Assembly: GCF_035982055.1 (NCBI RefSeq)
Contig: NZ_CP108427.1
Coordinates: forward strand, 1,488,001 to 1,552,000
Origin: Streptomyces sp. NBC_01288
Lineage (GTDB): Bacteria > Actinomycetota > Actinomycetes > Streptomycetales > Streptomycetaceae
Reading direction: 5' to 3'
Length of the DNA: 64,000 bases
A model generated the notes under the pieces. The model saw only the letters and a program-made list of their open reading frames with translations, was not told the DNA's origin and ran no database searches. Shown piece after piece: positions 8,853-16,946 of this stretch. Every line of letters begins with the position of its first letter. The stretch's first letter is position 1. Both the position numbers and the translations under genes were made by a program.

Positions 8853-9917
8853 TCAGCTCACGGCGTCCGGCGGCGGCAGGCGCATCCCCGCGAGGTCCGG
8901 CGGGACCGGGGTGTCCGGGCGGAAGAACGGTTCCGAGGGGCCGTCCTGGGCGTTGGCGGGGGCGTCCGTGAGCCGGAACCGGTCGCGCAGCCTGCCGTAG
9001 AAATCCGTCGGGCGGAGACGGACGAGGCGGACCCGTTGGGGGGCGCGGAAGACGCCGATCCAGTCTCCGGGGTCCAGGACGCCGCGGAGTTGGCCGTCGA
9101 CGGTGACGATGGCCTGGCCGGAGTGGGGCAGGACGCGCAGGCCGACCGGTTCGTCGGGGGCGGCGATCACGCTGCGGTTGAACGTCATGTGCGGGGCGAT
9201 CGGGGTGAAGACGACGGCGTCCATGTGCGGCGAGAGGACCGGTCCACCGGCGGCGAAACTGTAGGCCGTGGAGCCGGTCGGGGTGGCGACGGCGAGCGCG
9301 TCGGCGGAGTAGGTCGCGAGCAGCCGTCCGGCCAAGTAGACGCCGACGCCTACCTGCCGGTCGCGGGCGAGTTTCTCCAGGACGACGTCGTTGAGCGCGG
9401 TGACGTCCAGCGCGCAGCCCCAGCCGCCGCCCTCCGTGGTCTCGGGCCGGACCTGCGGCGGCGGCAGGGCGGGACCGCGGCCGTAGCGCAGCAGGGCCTC
9501 CATCTCCTCGGGGATGTCCAGCGGGCGGGAGGCGCGCATAGTCAGCGTCATGCGTTCCTCGATGATGGCCCGCCCCTCGTGCACGGCGTCGAGGGCCTCG
9601 CCGATGTCGCTGGCCGGGACCTCGGTGAGGAAACCGACCTTGCCCAAGTCGACGCCGAGGACGTCGGCCCCGCTCTTGACGGCGATGCGGGCACCGCGCA
9701 GGAAGGTGCCGTCGCCGCCCAGGGTGACGACGAGGTCGGGATTGCCCGCGGCCTCGGCCTCCTCGCGTCCGGCGCGACGGTGATGGTCCTTGGCCCACAC
9801 GTCGATCTCCGTGCAGCGGACGCCGTGCGTCTCGCTCCAGGCGTGCACGTCCGCCGCCGCGTCCCGGGCGGTCTCGCGTCCCTGGTGGACGACGAGGCCG
9901 ATACGACGTACGGGCAT
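8853..9917 (-). CDS. nadK: NAD(+) kinase
   Basis: The protein has 354 residues. The diagnostic GGDGTFLRGAR motif (about 69-79) carries the catalytic Asp of the NAD/diacylglycerol kinase superfamily. The second conserved segment, TPTGSTAYSFAAGGP (about 215-230), and SPHMDAVVFTPIAPH follow as expected. It makes NADP from NAD and ATP in the cytosol. The start at 9917 (MPVRRIGLVVHQGR) agrees with the usual N-terminus. It is longer than the common 300-residue enzyme by a Pro-rich tail. Streptomyces usually encode more than one NAD kinase; this one stands alone and is not in the recN-type locus. Confidence 0.9.
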   Translation of the reverse strand: MPVRRIGLVVHQGRETARDAAADVHAWSETHGVRCTEIDVWAKDHHRRAGREEAEAAGNPDLVVTLGGDGTFLRGARIAVKSGADVLGVDLGKVGFLTEVPASDIGEALDAVHEGRAIIEERMTLTMRASRPLDIPEEMEALLRYGRGPALPPPQVRPETTEGGGWGCALDVTALNDVVLEKLARDRQVGVGVYLAGRLLATYSADALAVATPTGSTAYSFAAGGPVLSPHMDAVVFTPIAPHMTFNRSVIAAPDEPVGLRVLPHSGQAIVTVDGQLRGVLDPGDWIGVFRAPQRVRLVRLRPTDFYGRLRDRFRLTDAPANAQDGPSEPFFRPDTPVPPDLAGMRLPPPDAVS

Positions 9918-9945
9918 GGGGTCCTCCGTGGAGTGCGGTTGTGTA

Positions 9946-9987
9946 CGTCAGGCGTCGGGCGTCAGGCGTCGGGCGTCAGGCGTCGGG
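9946..9987. repeat. 14-bp tandem repeat x3 over the oxidoreductase stop codon
   Basis: CGTCAGGCGTCGGG is repeated perfectly three times. The third copy contains the stop codon (9976-9978) and the last codons of the minus-strand oxidoreductase gene. The unit is not a multiple of three. Confidence 0.95.
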
Positions 9988-10926
9988 CGCGGTGCGTTCG
10001 TCGGGCGGGACCAGGCTGAGCACGATCTTCCCGCGCGTGTGCCGCCGCTGCACCTGCCGGTAGGCCTCCTGGACCTCTTCCAGCGGATACACCTTGCTGA
10101 TGGGGACGGTGAGCTTTCCTTTGGAGACCAGTTCGGCCAGTTCGGCGACCAGTTGAGGGGTGAAGACGTCCTCCTGGGCCCTGCTGCGCACGCCGTAGCG
10201 GGCCACGGCCCGGCCGTCGGCGAGGGTGTTGACGCGGTGCGGGGGCACGCCCAGCTCGATGGCGATGTCGACGTTGCCCTGCCCGAAGGTGTCGATGAAC
10301 GCGTCGATCCCGTCGGGTGCGGCGGCCTTCAGCCGGTCGGTGAGGCCGGGGCCGTGCTCGACGGGGACGACCCCGAGCGAGCGCAGGAAGTCGGCGTTGT
10401 GCGGTCCGGCGGTGCCGATGACCCTCGCGCCCCGCAGCCGCGCGAGCTGCACGGCGAGGGAACCGACCCCGCCGGCCGCGCCGGACACCACGACGGTGTC
10501 CCCGGCCGCCGGTTCTACGGCGTCCACGGCGGCCCATGCCGTCACCCCGACCGCCGACAGGGGCGCCGCGGTTTCCCAGCCGATGTCGGCGGGCTTGGGG
10601 GCGAGGACGTCGGCGGGCGAGACGACGTAGTCGGCCTGAGCCCTTCGGGGCAGGTAGCCGATGACCTCGTCGCCGACGGCGAACTCGCTTACCCCGTCGC
10701 CGAGTTCGGCGACCCGGCCGGCGAAGTCGTTGCCCTGTCCTTCAGGGAACACGGCCGGCCACATGTCCGCGAAGACACCCTGTCGGATACCGGCCTCGCC
10801 GGGATTGACCCCGGCGACGACGACCCGGACGAGGACTTCCCCGGGGCCCGCCTTCGGTCGCGGCACCTCGACGACCTCCAGCACCTCCGGGCCGCCGTAG
10901 CGCGAGAATTTGACTGCTCGGGGCAT
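9976..10926 (-). CDS. NADP-dependent quinone-type oxidoreductase (MDR superfamily)
   Basis: The protein has 316 residues and begins PRAVKFSRYGGPEVLEVVEV, the usual N-terminus of zinc-independent quinone oxidoreductases. An N-terminal GroES-like domain is followed by a Rossmann domain with VVVSGAAGGVGSLAVQLA (about 145-162), the nucleotide-binding glycine motif. The structural and catalytic zinc cysteines of true alcohol dehydrogenases are absent. It probably reduces quinones or enones with NADPH. It lies upstream of nadK on the same strand, which would fit an NADPH theme, but the 58-base gap with repeats gives no firm operon evidence. Confidence 0.88.
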   Translation of the reverse strand: MPRAVKFSRYGGPEVLEVVEVPRPKAGPGEVLVRVVVAGVNPGEAGIRQGVFADMWPAVFPEGQGNDFAGRVAELGDGVSEFAVGDEVIGYLPRRAQADYVVSPADVLAPKPADIGWETAAPLSAVGVTAWAAVDAVEPAAGDTVVVSGAAGGVGSLAVQLARLRGARVIGTAGPHNADFLRSLGVVPVEHGPGLTDRLKAAAPDGIDAFIDTFGQGNVDIAIELGVPPHRVNTLADGRAVARYGVRSRAQEDVFTPQLVAELAELVSKGKLTVPISKVYPLEEVQEAYRQVQRRHTRGKIVLSLVPPDERTAPDA

Positions 10927-10941
10927 GGTCGAGTCTCCAGT

Positions 10942-10993
10942 GTTCCGAGTGATCCGCTGGCCTACAGGTTCCGTGTGATCCGCTGGCCTACAG
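10942..10993. repeat. 26-bp tandem duplication at the 3' end of the flavin reductase gene
   Basis: The unit GTTCCG(A/T)GTGATCCGCTGGCC plus TACAG is present twice, at 10942-10967 and 10968-10993, with a single mismatch. The second copy includes the flavin reductase stop codon (10988-10990). Confidence 0.95.
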
Positions 10994-11480
10994 AAGGTAC
11001 TGCCACTTGGTCATGCGGTCCTGGAGATCGATGGTCGGGCCGTCGAGCGTGAAGGTGCCGTCGCCGCGGTGGTGGAAAAGGCGCGGGGCGGGCTGCGATG
11101 GATCGGTCCAAGCCCGCACCGGCTCCAGGAGGAACAGGCTGTAGGGCGCGACGAGGGTGGTGTCGGCGACCCTGCACTTGATGTTGGCGAAGCACTCCGC
11201 GACGAGCGGTGCCTGGCCCTTCTCGCCGTCCACGGCGGTCAGGTCGAACTCCTCGAACTTGTCGACGCCCGTGCCGGAACAGTTGTGGTCCCAGGGGCCG
11301 ATGGTGCACGCGATCAGCGGCGGGGCATGGCGTGGCGTGGCGGACCATCATGTTGAACCCGTTGGTCATCACGTTCGGGACGCCCCGGTGCCGGGTGGTG
11401 ACGAGGATGACGGGACCGGGTTCGATCAACCGGTGCGCCTGGTCCAGGGGGTGCGGCTGAAGGTCCTTCACAGTGATCAT
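10988..11480 (-). pseudogene. Flavin reductase-like gene frameshifted by a (CGCCA)3 tract
   Basis: The reading frame opens at 11480 with MITVKDLQPHPLDQA and reaches NGFNMMVRHATP, then leaves the conserved frame. The other frame supplies PLIACTIGPWDHNCSGTG through DRMTKWQYLL to the stop at 10988. Together they make a normal flavin reductase-like (split-barrel FMN-binding) protein of about 160 residues. At the break the coding strand reads CGCCA three times (11328-11342). With one copy the frame is restored as VRHAPPLIACT. So a 10-base slippage expansion explains the frameshift. It may be a switchable locus or a simple pseudogene. Confidence 0.8.
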
Positions 11481-11572
11481 GTCCGCTTATGACGCCGTAC
11501 AGAGCGCGTCCCGGCGGCGGGGCCGGTGCGCGCGCTGTCTGTCGCTTCGAGTCTCGGCAGACGGCGCGCCGG

Positions 11573-11608
11573 TATGAAGGCCGCGGTTTTCCTGGGTGCG
11601 GGAGGACC
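11573..11608 (-). promoter_or_regulatory. Recurrent dyad promoter module upstream of the flavin reductase
   Basis: On the minus strand the element reads CACCCAGGAAAACCGC followed by GGCCTTCATA. It lies 92 bases before the flavin reductase start. It matches the element before the SDR at 14278 at 24 of 26 positions, and both are oriented toward their gene. Confidence 0.6.
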
Positions 11609-11616
11609 AGCCTCGG

Positions 11617-11664
11617 CTTACGTGCTTACGTGCTTACGTGCTTACGTGCTTACGTGCTTGCGTT
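11617..11664. repeat. 8-bp tandem repeat (CTTACGTG x5 plus one variant)
   Basis: Five perfect copies of CTTACGTG (11617-11656) are followed by CTTGCGTT. The array ends 10 bases beyond the stop of the minus-strand XRE gene. The region 11481-11673 shows no gene. Confidence 0.95.
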
Positions 11665-11673
11665 CGCCCGGGC

Positions 11674-12522
11674 CTACGTGTTCGCGTTCGCGCCGACCTT
11701 CTTCGGCTCCGCGGCCAGCGCCCTCAGCGTCTCGAAGGCGGCCGCGGTCGGGCCGGCCGGTTCGGCTTGGTAGACGACGAGTTGCTGATGCGGGGCGCCG
11801 TTGACGGTGAACGCGGCGAAGGCGATGTGCAGGTCGCCGACGTCCGGGTGCTTGAGGTGCTTGCCCTCCTGGGACTTGCTCTTGACGTCGTGCAGCCGCC
11901 AGATCCCCGCGAACTCCTCGCTCTCCGCGGACAGTTCCTCGACCACCTCGGCGATACGGGCCGATTCGGGATCGTGGCCGTAGGCGGCCCGGAGTTCGGC
12001 GACACAGGAGTGCGCGGCCCGGTCCCACTCCTGGTAGAACTCGCGTCCCGCCGGGTCGACGAACACGTTGCGGGCGAGGTTGTCGAACGCGTCGAACCCG
12101 CTGTGCAGCGCCGTGGCAAGGGAGTTGCCCGCGAGAATGTCGAGCGCCGGGCCGAGCACGAACGCCGGGGTGTGCTCCCAGCCGTCCATCAACTGAAGCA
12201 ACTGCGTGCTGACTTCCGCCTCGCCCCGGTCGTGCGGCCGCTGCGAGGGCGTCAGACAGAGCCGGTTGAGATGGTCGGCGGACTCCGCGTCCAGCTTCAA
12301 CGCCTGCGCCACGGCTTCCAGGACCTGCGGGGACGGACTGTTCTCGCGTCCCTGCTCCAGCCTGATGTAGTAGTCGGAGCTGACTCCGGCGAGCAGCGCG
12401 ACCTCCTCCCTGCGCAGTCCCGGCACCCGGCGTCGCCCGTACTCGGGCAGACCGACGTCCTGGGGCTTGAGGGCCTCGCGGCGGGCCCGGAGGAAATCCC
12501 CCAAAGGGGTCCCATTGCTCAT
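11674..12522 (-). CDS. XRE-family regulator with MmyB-like ligand-binding domain
   Basis: The protein has 282 residues. The N-terminal helix-turn-helix (about 8-75) contains VPGLRREEVALLAGVSSDYYIRL and the following EQGRENSPSPQVL, hallmarks of the MmyB-type branch. The C-terminal MmyB-like PAS-type domain (about 105-270) includes ILAGNSLATAL and DPAGREFYQEWDR. It is divergent from a paralogue at 12730 across 207 bases. Such proteins often sit next to SDR or other oxidoreductase genes and control them, and that is the setting here. It is a candidate for binding the recurrent dyad module seen in this window. Confidence 0.92.
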   Translation of the reverse strand: MSNGTPLGDFLRARREALKPQDVGLPEYGRRRVPGLRREEVALLAGVSSDYYIRLEQGRENSPSPQVLEAVAQALKLDAESADHLNRLCLTPSQRPHDRGEAEVSTQLLQLMDGWEHTPAFVLGPALDILAGNSLATALHSGFDAFDNLARNVFVDPAGREFYQEWDRAAHSCVAELRAAYGHDPESARIAEVVEELSAESEEFAGIWRLHDVKSKSQEGKHLKHPDVGDLHIAFAAFTVNGAPHQQLVVYQAEPAGPTAAAFETLRALAAEPKKVGANANT

Positions 12523-12565
12523 GCGGCAAGACTAGATGCTCTTCGATCGTCGAGAAGGGCCGCTC

Positions 12566-12579
12566 GTGCACAGATGCAC
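12566..12579. promoter_or_regulatory. Inverted repeat in the divergent XRE-XRE promoter region
   Basis: GTGCA-caga-TGCAC is a perfect 5-bp dyad lying 44 bases upstream of the minus-strand XRE start. It is a possible operator for that gene. Confidence 0.35.
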
Positions 12580-12666
12580 CAGGTTCCACACTCTTCACAC
12601 AGCGTGATTCACCACCCGACCGACCTTCCCCGCAGCTCCTCCGCGCCACCCCGGGAGCCGTGATCC

Positions 12667-12683
12667 TGGGTGCGACGCACCCA
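12667..12683. promoter_or_regulatory. Perfect 8-bp dyad before the plus-strand XRE gene
   Basis: TGGGTGCG-a-CGCACCCA is perfectly symmetric and ends 46 bases before the XRE start at 12730. It shares the GGGTGCG...CACC core with the modules at 35454, 47997 and 49888, so autoregulation and regulon control by one protein are plausible. Confidence 0.55.
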
Positions 12684-12729
12684 CCGTCGGCCGAACTTCT
12701 CCGGGTGTTTTCCGCCTAGCCTCGACGGT

Positions 12730-13590
12730 ATGTACAACGACGACGTGCGCCCCGACCCGGTGGAAGGGCTGGGTCAGTTCCTCCGCTCCCGCCGGGAGCG
12801 CGTCAGCCCCGCCGACGTCGGGCTGACCGGCTCCGGCCGGCGACGGGTGCCCGGGCTGCGCCGCGACGAGGTCGCCGCGCTCGCGGGGGTCAGCCCGGGC
12901 TACTACAGCAGACTTGAGCAGGGCCGTGAACTCAGCCCGTCGGTACGGGTGTTGGAGGCCATGGCCCGTGTGCTGCGGCTGGCGGAGGAGGAACGGCTCG
13001 AACTGTTCCGGCTGGCGCGACCCACGAGCCGTCGTACGAAGTCGCCGTCCCGGGTCGAGCGGGTGCGCCCGCATCTGCGGCAGCTGATCGAGAGCTGGAC
13101 CAGGACCCCGGCCTTCGTCGTCGGCCACGCCCAGGACCTGCTGGCGACCAACGCCCTGGCCGACGCCCTCTACCGGGACTTCGCCCAGCACGACAACGTG
13201 CTGCGCATGCTCTTCCTGGACCCCGCCGCGAGGACGTTCTACCGGAGCCCGGAGCGGGCGAAGAACCGTGCCGTCGCCGATCTCCAGCAGTCCGCCGCGA
13301 GCACGCCCGAGGATCCCCGCATCCTGGAACTCGTCGGCGAACTGTCCGTGCGCAGCCCCGAGTTCCGCTCGCTGTGGGCCCGCGAGTACACCCGGGTCCC
13401 GCCCTACGAGGTCAAGCGGATGCGCCATTCCGTGGTGGGAGACCTGGAGCTGCGGCACGAGGCGCTCACCATCCGCAGCGCGCCCGGTCAGCAGCTCGTC
13501 ATCCTGCAGGCGGAGCCGGACTCTCCTTCGGCGGACGGCCTGGCCCTGCTGGGTTCGCTCAGCGCGCCCGAGGTGCAGGACGCGCAGTAA
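12730..13590 (+). CDS. XRE-family regulator with MmyB-like domain, paralogue
   Basis: The protein has 286 residues from ATG 12730 (MYNDDVRPDPVEGLG). The helix-turn-helix shows VPGLRRDEVAALAGVSPGYY and then SRLEQGRELSPSVRVLEA. The C-terminal MmyB-like domain includes VGHAQDLLATNALADALY and DPAARTFYRSPERAK. It is clearly related to the divergent protein at 11674 (same VPGLRR[ED]EVA core, same LD-P domain). A 17-bp dyad (12667-12683) lies 46 bases upstream. The gene converges with a MarR gene across a repeat-filled gap of 47 bases. Confidence 0.92.
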   Translation: MYNDDVRPDPVEGLGQFLRSRRERVSPADVGLTGSGRRRVPGLRRDEVAALAGVSPGYYSRLEQGRELSPSVRVLEAMARVLRLAEEERLELFRLARPTSRRTKSPSRVERVRPHLRQLIESWTRTPAFVVGHAQDLLATNALADALYRDFAQHDNVLRMLFLDPAARTFYRSPERAKNRAVADLQQSAASTPEDPRILELVGELSVRSPEFRSLWAREYTRVPPYEVKRMRHSVVGDLELRHEALTIRSAPGQQLVILQAEPDSPSADGLALLGSLSAPEVQDAQ

Positions 13591-13607
13591 TATCCCGAGG
13601 TTACGAA

Positions 13608-13652
13608 TTACCGGGAGCTGTGTTACTGGGAATTGCGCTACCGGGAATTACG
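13608..13652. repeat. 15-bp tandem repeat x3 carrying serial in-frame stops for the MarR gene
   Basis: The units TTACCGGGAGCTGTG, TTACTGGGAATTGCG and CTACCGGGAATTACG are joined head to tail. Read on the minus strand, each ends in an in-frame stop, giving RNSR-stop, RNSQ-stop and HSSR-stop. Confidence 0.85.
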
Positions 13653-14102
13653 CTCGACCGCTCCCAGTATCCGGTCCAGGAAATCGCCGAAAAGGCGTAC
13701 CTCGTCCGAGGTGAGCGGGTCGAAGAAAAGCCGCCGTACGTTCTCCACATGGGTGGGTGCGGCGGCCTCGATCATTTCCCGGCCCTTTTCCGTGAGCCGC
13801 ACCATCGAGCCGCGGGCATCGTCCGCGCAGGGCTCGCGCGTGACGAGCCCGCGCTTCTCCATGCGGCTGATCTGATGGGACAGCCGGCTGCGCTCCCAGT
13901 CGACCTCGGCCCCCAGCTCCCGCGCGCGCAGCACGCCGCCGACGGACTCGGACAGGGGCGCGAGGAGCGCGTAGTCGGCGGCCGAGAGTCCTGAATCCCG
14001 TTGCAACTGCTGGTCCTGGGCCCGTTGCAGTTCGCGGCGCACTCTCCGGTACTTCGCCCAGACGTCGGCCTGGTCGGGAGTGAGCCATCGCGGTTCGGAC
14101 AT
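13638..14102 (-). CDS. MarR-family transcriptional regulator
   Basis: The protein has 154 residues from ATG 14102 (MSEPRWLTPDQADVW). The winged helix-turn-helix covers about 45-120, with GAEVDWERSRLSHQISRMEK as recognition region and the wing motif CADDARGSMVRLTEKGREM. It is divergent from the SDR at 14278 and a 10-bp palindrome overlapping a TTGACA box lies 22 bases upstream of its start, so it likely represses itself and possibly the SDR. The ligand is unknown. The C-terminus is encoded in the first unit of the tandem repeat that supplies its stop codon. Confidence 0.9.
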   Translation of the reverse strand: MSEPRWLTPDQADVWAKYRRVRRELQRAQDQQLQRDSGLSAADYALLAPLSESVGGVLRARELGAEVDWERSRLSHQISRMEKRGLVTREPCADDARGSMVRLTEKGREMIEAAAPTHVENVRRLFFDPLTSDEVRLFGDFLDRILGAVERNSR

Positions 14103-14123
14103 GGCCTCACGGTACCAGCTTGT

Positions 14124-14133
14124 TGACATGTCA
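14124..14133. promoter_or_regulatory. Palindrome TGACATGTCA, likely MarR operator
   Basis: A perfect 10-bp palindrome overlaps a TTGACA -35-like box (14123-14128), in the divergent MarR-SDR intergenic region. Confidence 0.5.
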
Positions 14134-14159
14134 CGGACTTGGTCGGTCAATGCCCGTTC

Positions 14160-14197
14160 CTGGGTGTGGGACTCCCAGGAAAACCGCTGCCTTCATA
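14160..14197 (+). promoter_or_regulatory. Recurrent dyad promoter module upstream of the SDR
   Basis: TTCCTGGG at 14157 pairs with CCCAGGAA at 14174 as an 8-bp inverted repeat with a 9-base spacer, followed by AAAACCGCTGCCTTCATA. It lies 80 bases before the SDR start and matches the flavin reductase module. Confidence 0.6.
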
Positions 14198-14277
14198 GCT
14201 CCGCGCCGAAGGGACAGACTCGTACTCGTCAACAAGAAATCCCCCCACAAGGGGAAGCGACGAAAGAGGTTTTCCCC

Positions 14278-15117
<840 letters not shown>

Positions 15118-15125
15118 CGCACAAC

Positions 15126-15217
15126 GGGCGCCCGGGCACGAAGAGTTCGCACGCCTGGGCCCGACGAGTCCAGGCGCCCGGGCCTGGCGAGTTCGGGCGC
15201 CCGTGCCCGGCAAGTTC
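15126..15217. repeat. 23-bp degenerate tandem repeat x4 between two SDR genes
   Basis: Units start at 15126, 15149, 15172 and 15195, and a partial fifth at 15218. The shared pattern is GGCGCCCGGGC followed by a variable CGAGTTC tail. The array starts 8 bases after the SDR stop. Each unit contains a self-complementary GGGCGCCC-like core, so the transcript could form serial hairpins. Confidence 0.85.
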
Positions 15218-15325
15218 GGACGCCCGCACCGGCCACCACCCGACACACCTGCCATACCTGCCAGCACCTTTCGCACCTGACACATAGTCAAACATCTTCC
15301 CCATCTCAGTGATTGAGGTTCCGTG

Positions 15326-16108
15326 ATGTCTGCTTCCGCCCTGCTCACCGGCACCCCCCTCGCCGGCCGTGTCGCCGTCGTCTCCGGCGCGTCCAGCGGC
15401 ATGGGCGCCGTCACCGCCGAACGGCTCGCCGAACTCGGCGCCACCGTGGTCGTGTTGGCCCGCCGCAAGGAGCGACTGGAAGGCGTGGTCAAGAACATCG
15501 AGGCCGCCGGCGGCACCGCGTTCGCCCTGGCCGTCGACGTCACGGACCGCGCCGCCGTCCAGGCCGCCGCCGATCAGGCCGCCGAGCGCTTCGGCAAGGC
15601 CGACCTGGTGTTCAACAACGCCGGTGTCCAACTCATCTCCGGTATCGCGGAGTTGAAGGTCGACGACTGGCAGCGCCAGATCGACCTCAACATTAGCGGG
15701 CTGATGAACGTGATCGCCGCGTTCCTCCCCCACCTGACCGAGTCCGCCGCCGCGGGCAGGCCGGCCGACCTGATCAACACCTCGTCGATCGCGGCCACCC
15801 GCATCCTGACGAAGTTCTCGATCTACTCCGGCACCAAGGCGTACATCAGCCACCTCACCCGGCTGCTCCGGGTGGAGCTCGGTCCGAAGATGGTCCGCGT
15901 GGCCACCATCGAGCCCGGCATGGTCGACACCGAACTGCCCGATCACGTCACGGACGCCGACGCGTCCAAGCTGATGGCCGACCTGATCAGCGACATCGAC
16001 GTCCTCCAGAGCGCCGACATCGCCGAGACCGTCGCCTTCATGGCCGCCGTACCGCGCCACGTCAACCTCACCGAGATCACCATCCTGCCCACCGCACAGG
16101 CGATCTGA
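15326..16108 (+). CDS. Short-chain dehydrogenase/reductase (YdfG-like)
   Basis: The protein has 260 residues. ATG 15326 is preferred to the adjacent GTG 15323. It shows SGASSGMG (cofactor loop), NNAGVQ, and the catalytic region NTSSIAATRILTKFS with YSGTKAYIS, so Ser, Tyr and Lys are all present. ARRKERLE after the second strand suggests NADPH preference. The C-terminal VPRHVNLTEITILPT is typical of YdfG-like NADP-dependent alcohol or 3-hydroxy acid dehydrogenases. A strong hairpin terminator follows 21 bases after the stop. Confidence 0.92.
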   Translation: MSASALLTGTPLAGRVAVVSGASSGMGAVTAERLAELGATVVVLARRKERLEGVVKNIEAAGGTAFALAVDVTDRAAVQAAADQAAERFGKADLVFNNAGVQLISGIAELKVDDWQRQIDLNISGLMNVIAAFLPHLTESAAAGRPADLINTSSIAATRILTKFSIYSGTKAYISHLTRLLRVELGPKMVRVATIEPGMVDTELPDHVTDADASKLMADLISDIDVLQSADIAETVAFMAAVPRHVNLTEITILPTAQAI

Positions 16109-16128
16109 GATCCCCCCTGATCCCCTCA

Positions 16129-16169
16129 GGGTGGGGGAGGAACAGCCAGGCGCTGCTCCTCCCCCACCC
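16129..16169 (+). terminator. Hairpin terminator after the second SDR gene
   Basis: Arms 16129-16146 (GGGTGGGGGAGGAACAGC) and 16152-16169 pair at 17 of 18 positions around a 5-base loop. There is no U tract, as is common in Streptomyces. Confidence 0.8.
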
Positions 16170-16180
16170 AGGCGGCGTTG

Positions 16181-16222
16181 GTTGACACGACAACATCAAT
16201 CGTGTTTTGTTGATACGTCAAC
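16181..16222. promoter_or_regulatory. Two copies of a quasi-palindromic operator GTTGAYACGWCAAC
   Basis: GTTGACACGACAAC (16181-16194) and GTTGATACGTCAAC (16209-16222) are 28 bases apart, start to start, and lie just before the gene at 16258. The second copy is a near-perfect palindrome. The form resembles MarR/OhrR-type operators with TTGA...TCAA arms; no cognate regulator is adjacent. Confidence 0.6.
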
Positions 16223-16257
16223 GAGGACGCGCAATCCCAGGCAGACCGGAGGCCGAC

Positions 16258-16809
16258 ATGAACATCACGGTGATCGGACGAGGACACGTCGGCGGCGGCC
16301 TGGCCCGCCTGTGGGAGAAGGCCGGGCACCAGGTCAGGACGCTGGGCCGGGACGGCGGTGACGCCTCGGACGCGGATGTGGTGGTCGTGGCCGTCCCCGG
16401 CAACCAGATCGCCGAGGCGCTGCGGAGCGTGACCGGCCTGAACGGCCAGGTCACCATCGACGCGACCAACCTCTACTCGGAGCGCGACCCCGCCTTCCCT
16501 TCCCTCGCGCACCAGGTGAAGTCGATCGTCGGCGGCCCGACCGCGAAGTCCTTCAACACGGTCTTCGCCTCCGCCTACGACCAGATCGGCACCCAGCGAG
16601 TCACCCCGAGCAACCTCTACGCCGCCGAACCGGCCGCCAAGGACATCACCGCACAGCTCATCACCGACGCGGGCTTCGACCCGCTCTACGTCGGTGACCT
16701 CGACCCGGGCGCCCGCCTCCTAGAGGACAGCTCGGGCCTGACCCGCGCACTGGCCGGGCAGATCGGCGGTCCGTTCTTCTACCGGTACGGGCGGCCCGGG
16801 GAGCTGTAA
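16258..16809 (+). CDS. NAD(P)-binding, NADPH-dependent F420 reductase-like protein
   Basis: The protein has 183 residues from ATG 16258 (MNITVIGRGHVGGGL), with GACCGGAGG as ribosome site. The N-terminal Rossmann motif GRGHVGGGLARLWEKAGH and ADVVVVAVPGNQI are those of the F420-dependent NADP oxidoreductase/YrdC-like small dehydrogenase family. The C-terminal part (GPTAKSFNTVFA, then DPGARLLEDSSGL) fits the same family. It probably transfers hydride between NADP and an unknown acceptor. Two operator-like repeats sit in its promoter. Confidence 0.85.
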   Translation: MNITVIGRGHVGGGLARLWEKAGHQVRTLGRDGGDASDADVVVVAVPGNQIAEALRSVTGLNGQVTIDATNLYSERDPAFPSLAHQVKSIVGGPTAKSFNTVFASAYDQIGTQRVTPSNLYAAEPAAKDITAQLITDAGFDPLYVGDLDPGARLLEDSSGLTRALAGQIGGPFFYRYGRPGEL

Positions 16810-16909
16810 GTGCGGTGCGGGCGGGGGTAGTTCAGGGCCCCGGGCGCACCGGTCCGCTCCCCCGCACCGATCCGAACCGCGAGTCACACCACCCGCCGCC
16901 CACGTCGCC

Positions 16910-16940
16910 TTGACCTTGTCGCAACGTCAGGGTTTCTACT
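16910..16940 (+). promoter_or_regulatory. MerR-type promoter with 19-bp spacer
   Basis: TTGACC (16910-16915) and TCTACT (16935-16940) are separated by 19 bases that hold the partial dyad CCTTGTCGCAACGTCAGG. An over-long spacer with a dyad is the usual layout of promoters activated by MerR proteins, here upstream of the MerR gene itself. Confidence 0.7.
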
Positions 16941-16946
16941 GAAGCC

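Noticed and set aside
11573..11600. A frame starting MKAAVFLG at 11574, and the same on the minus strand near 14196, resembling alcohol dehydrogenase starts
   Set aside because: The similarity ends after eight codons, and both copies lie in the same orientation upstream of a gene; they fit better as a shared promoter element.
11617..11664. Possible CRISPR or iteron array
   Set aside because: Units are only 8 bp with no spacers, and no cas or replication gene is near; it is a simple tandem repeat.
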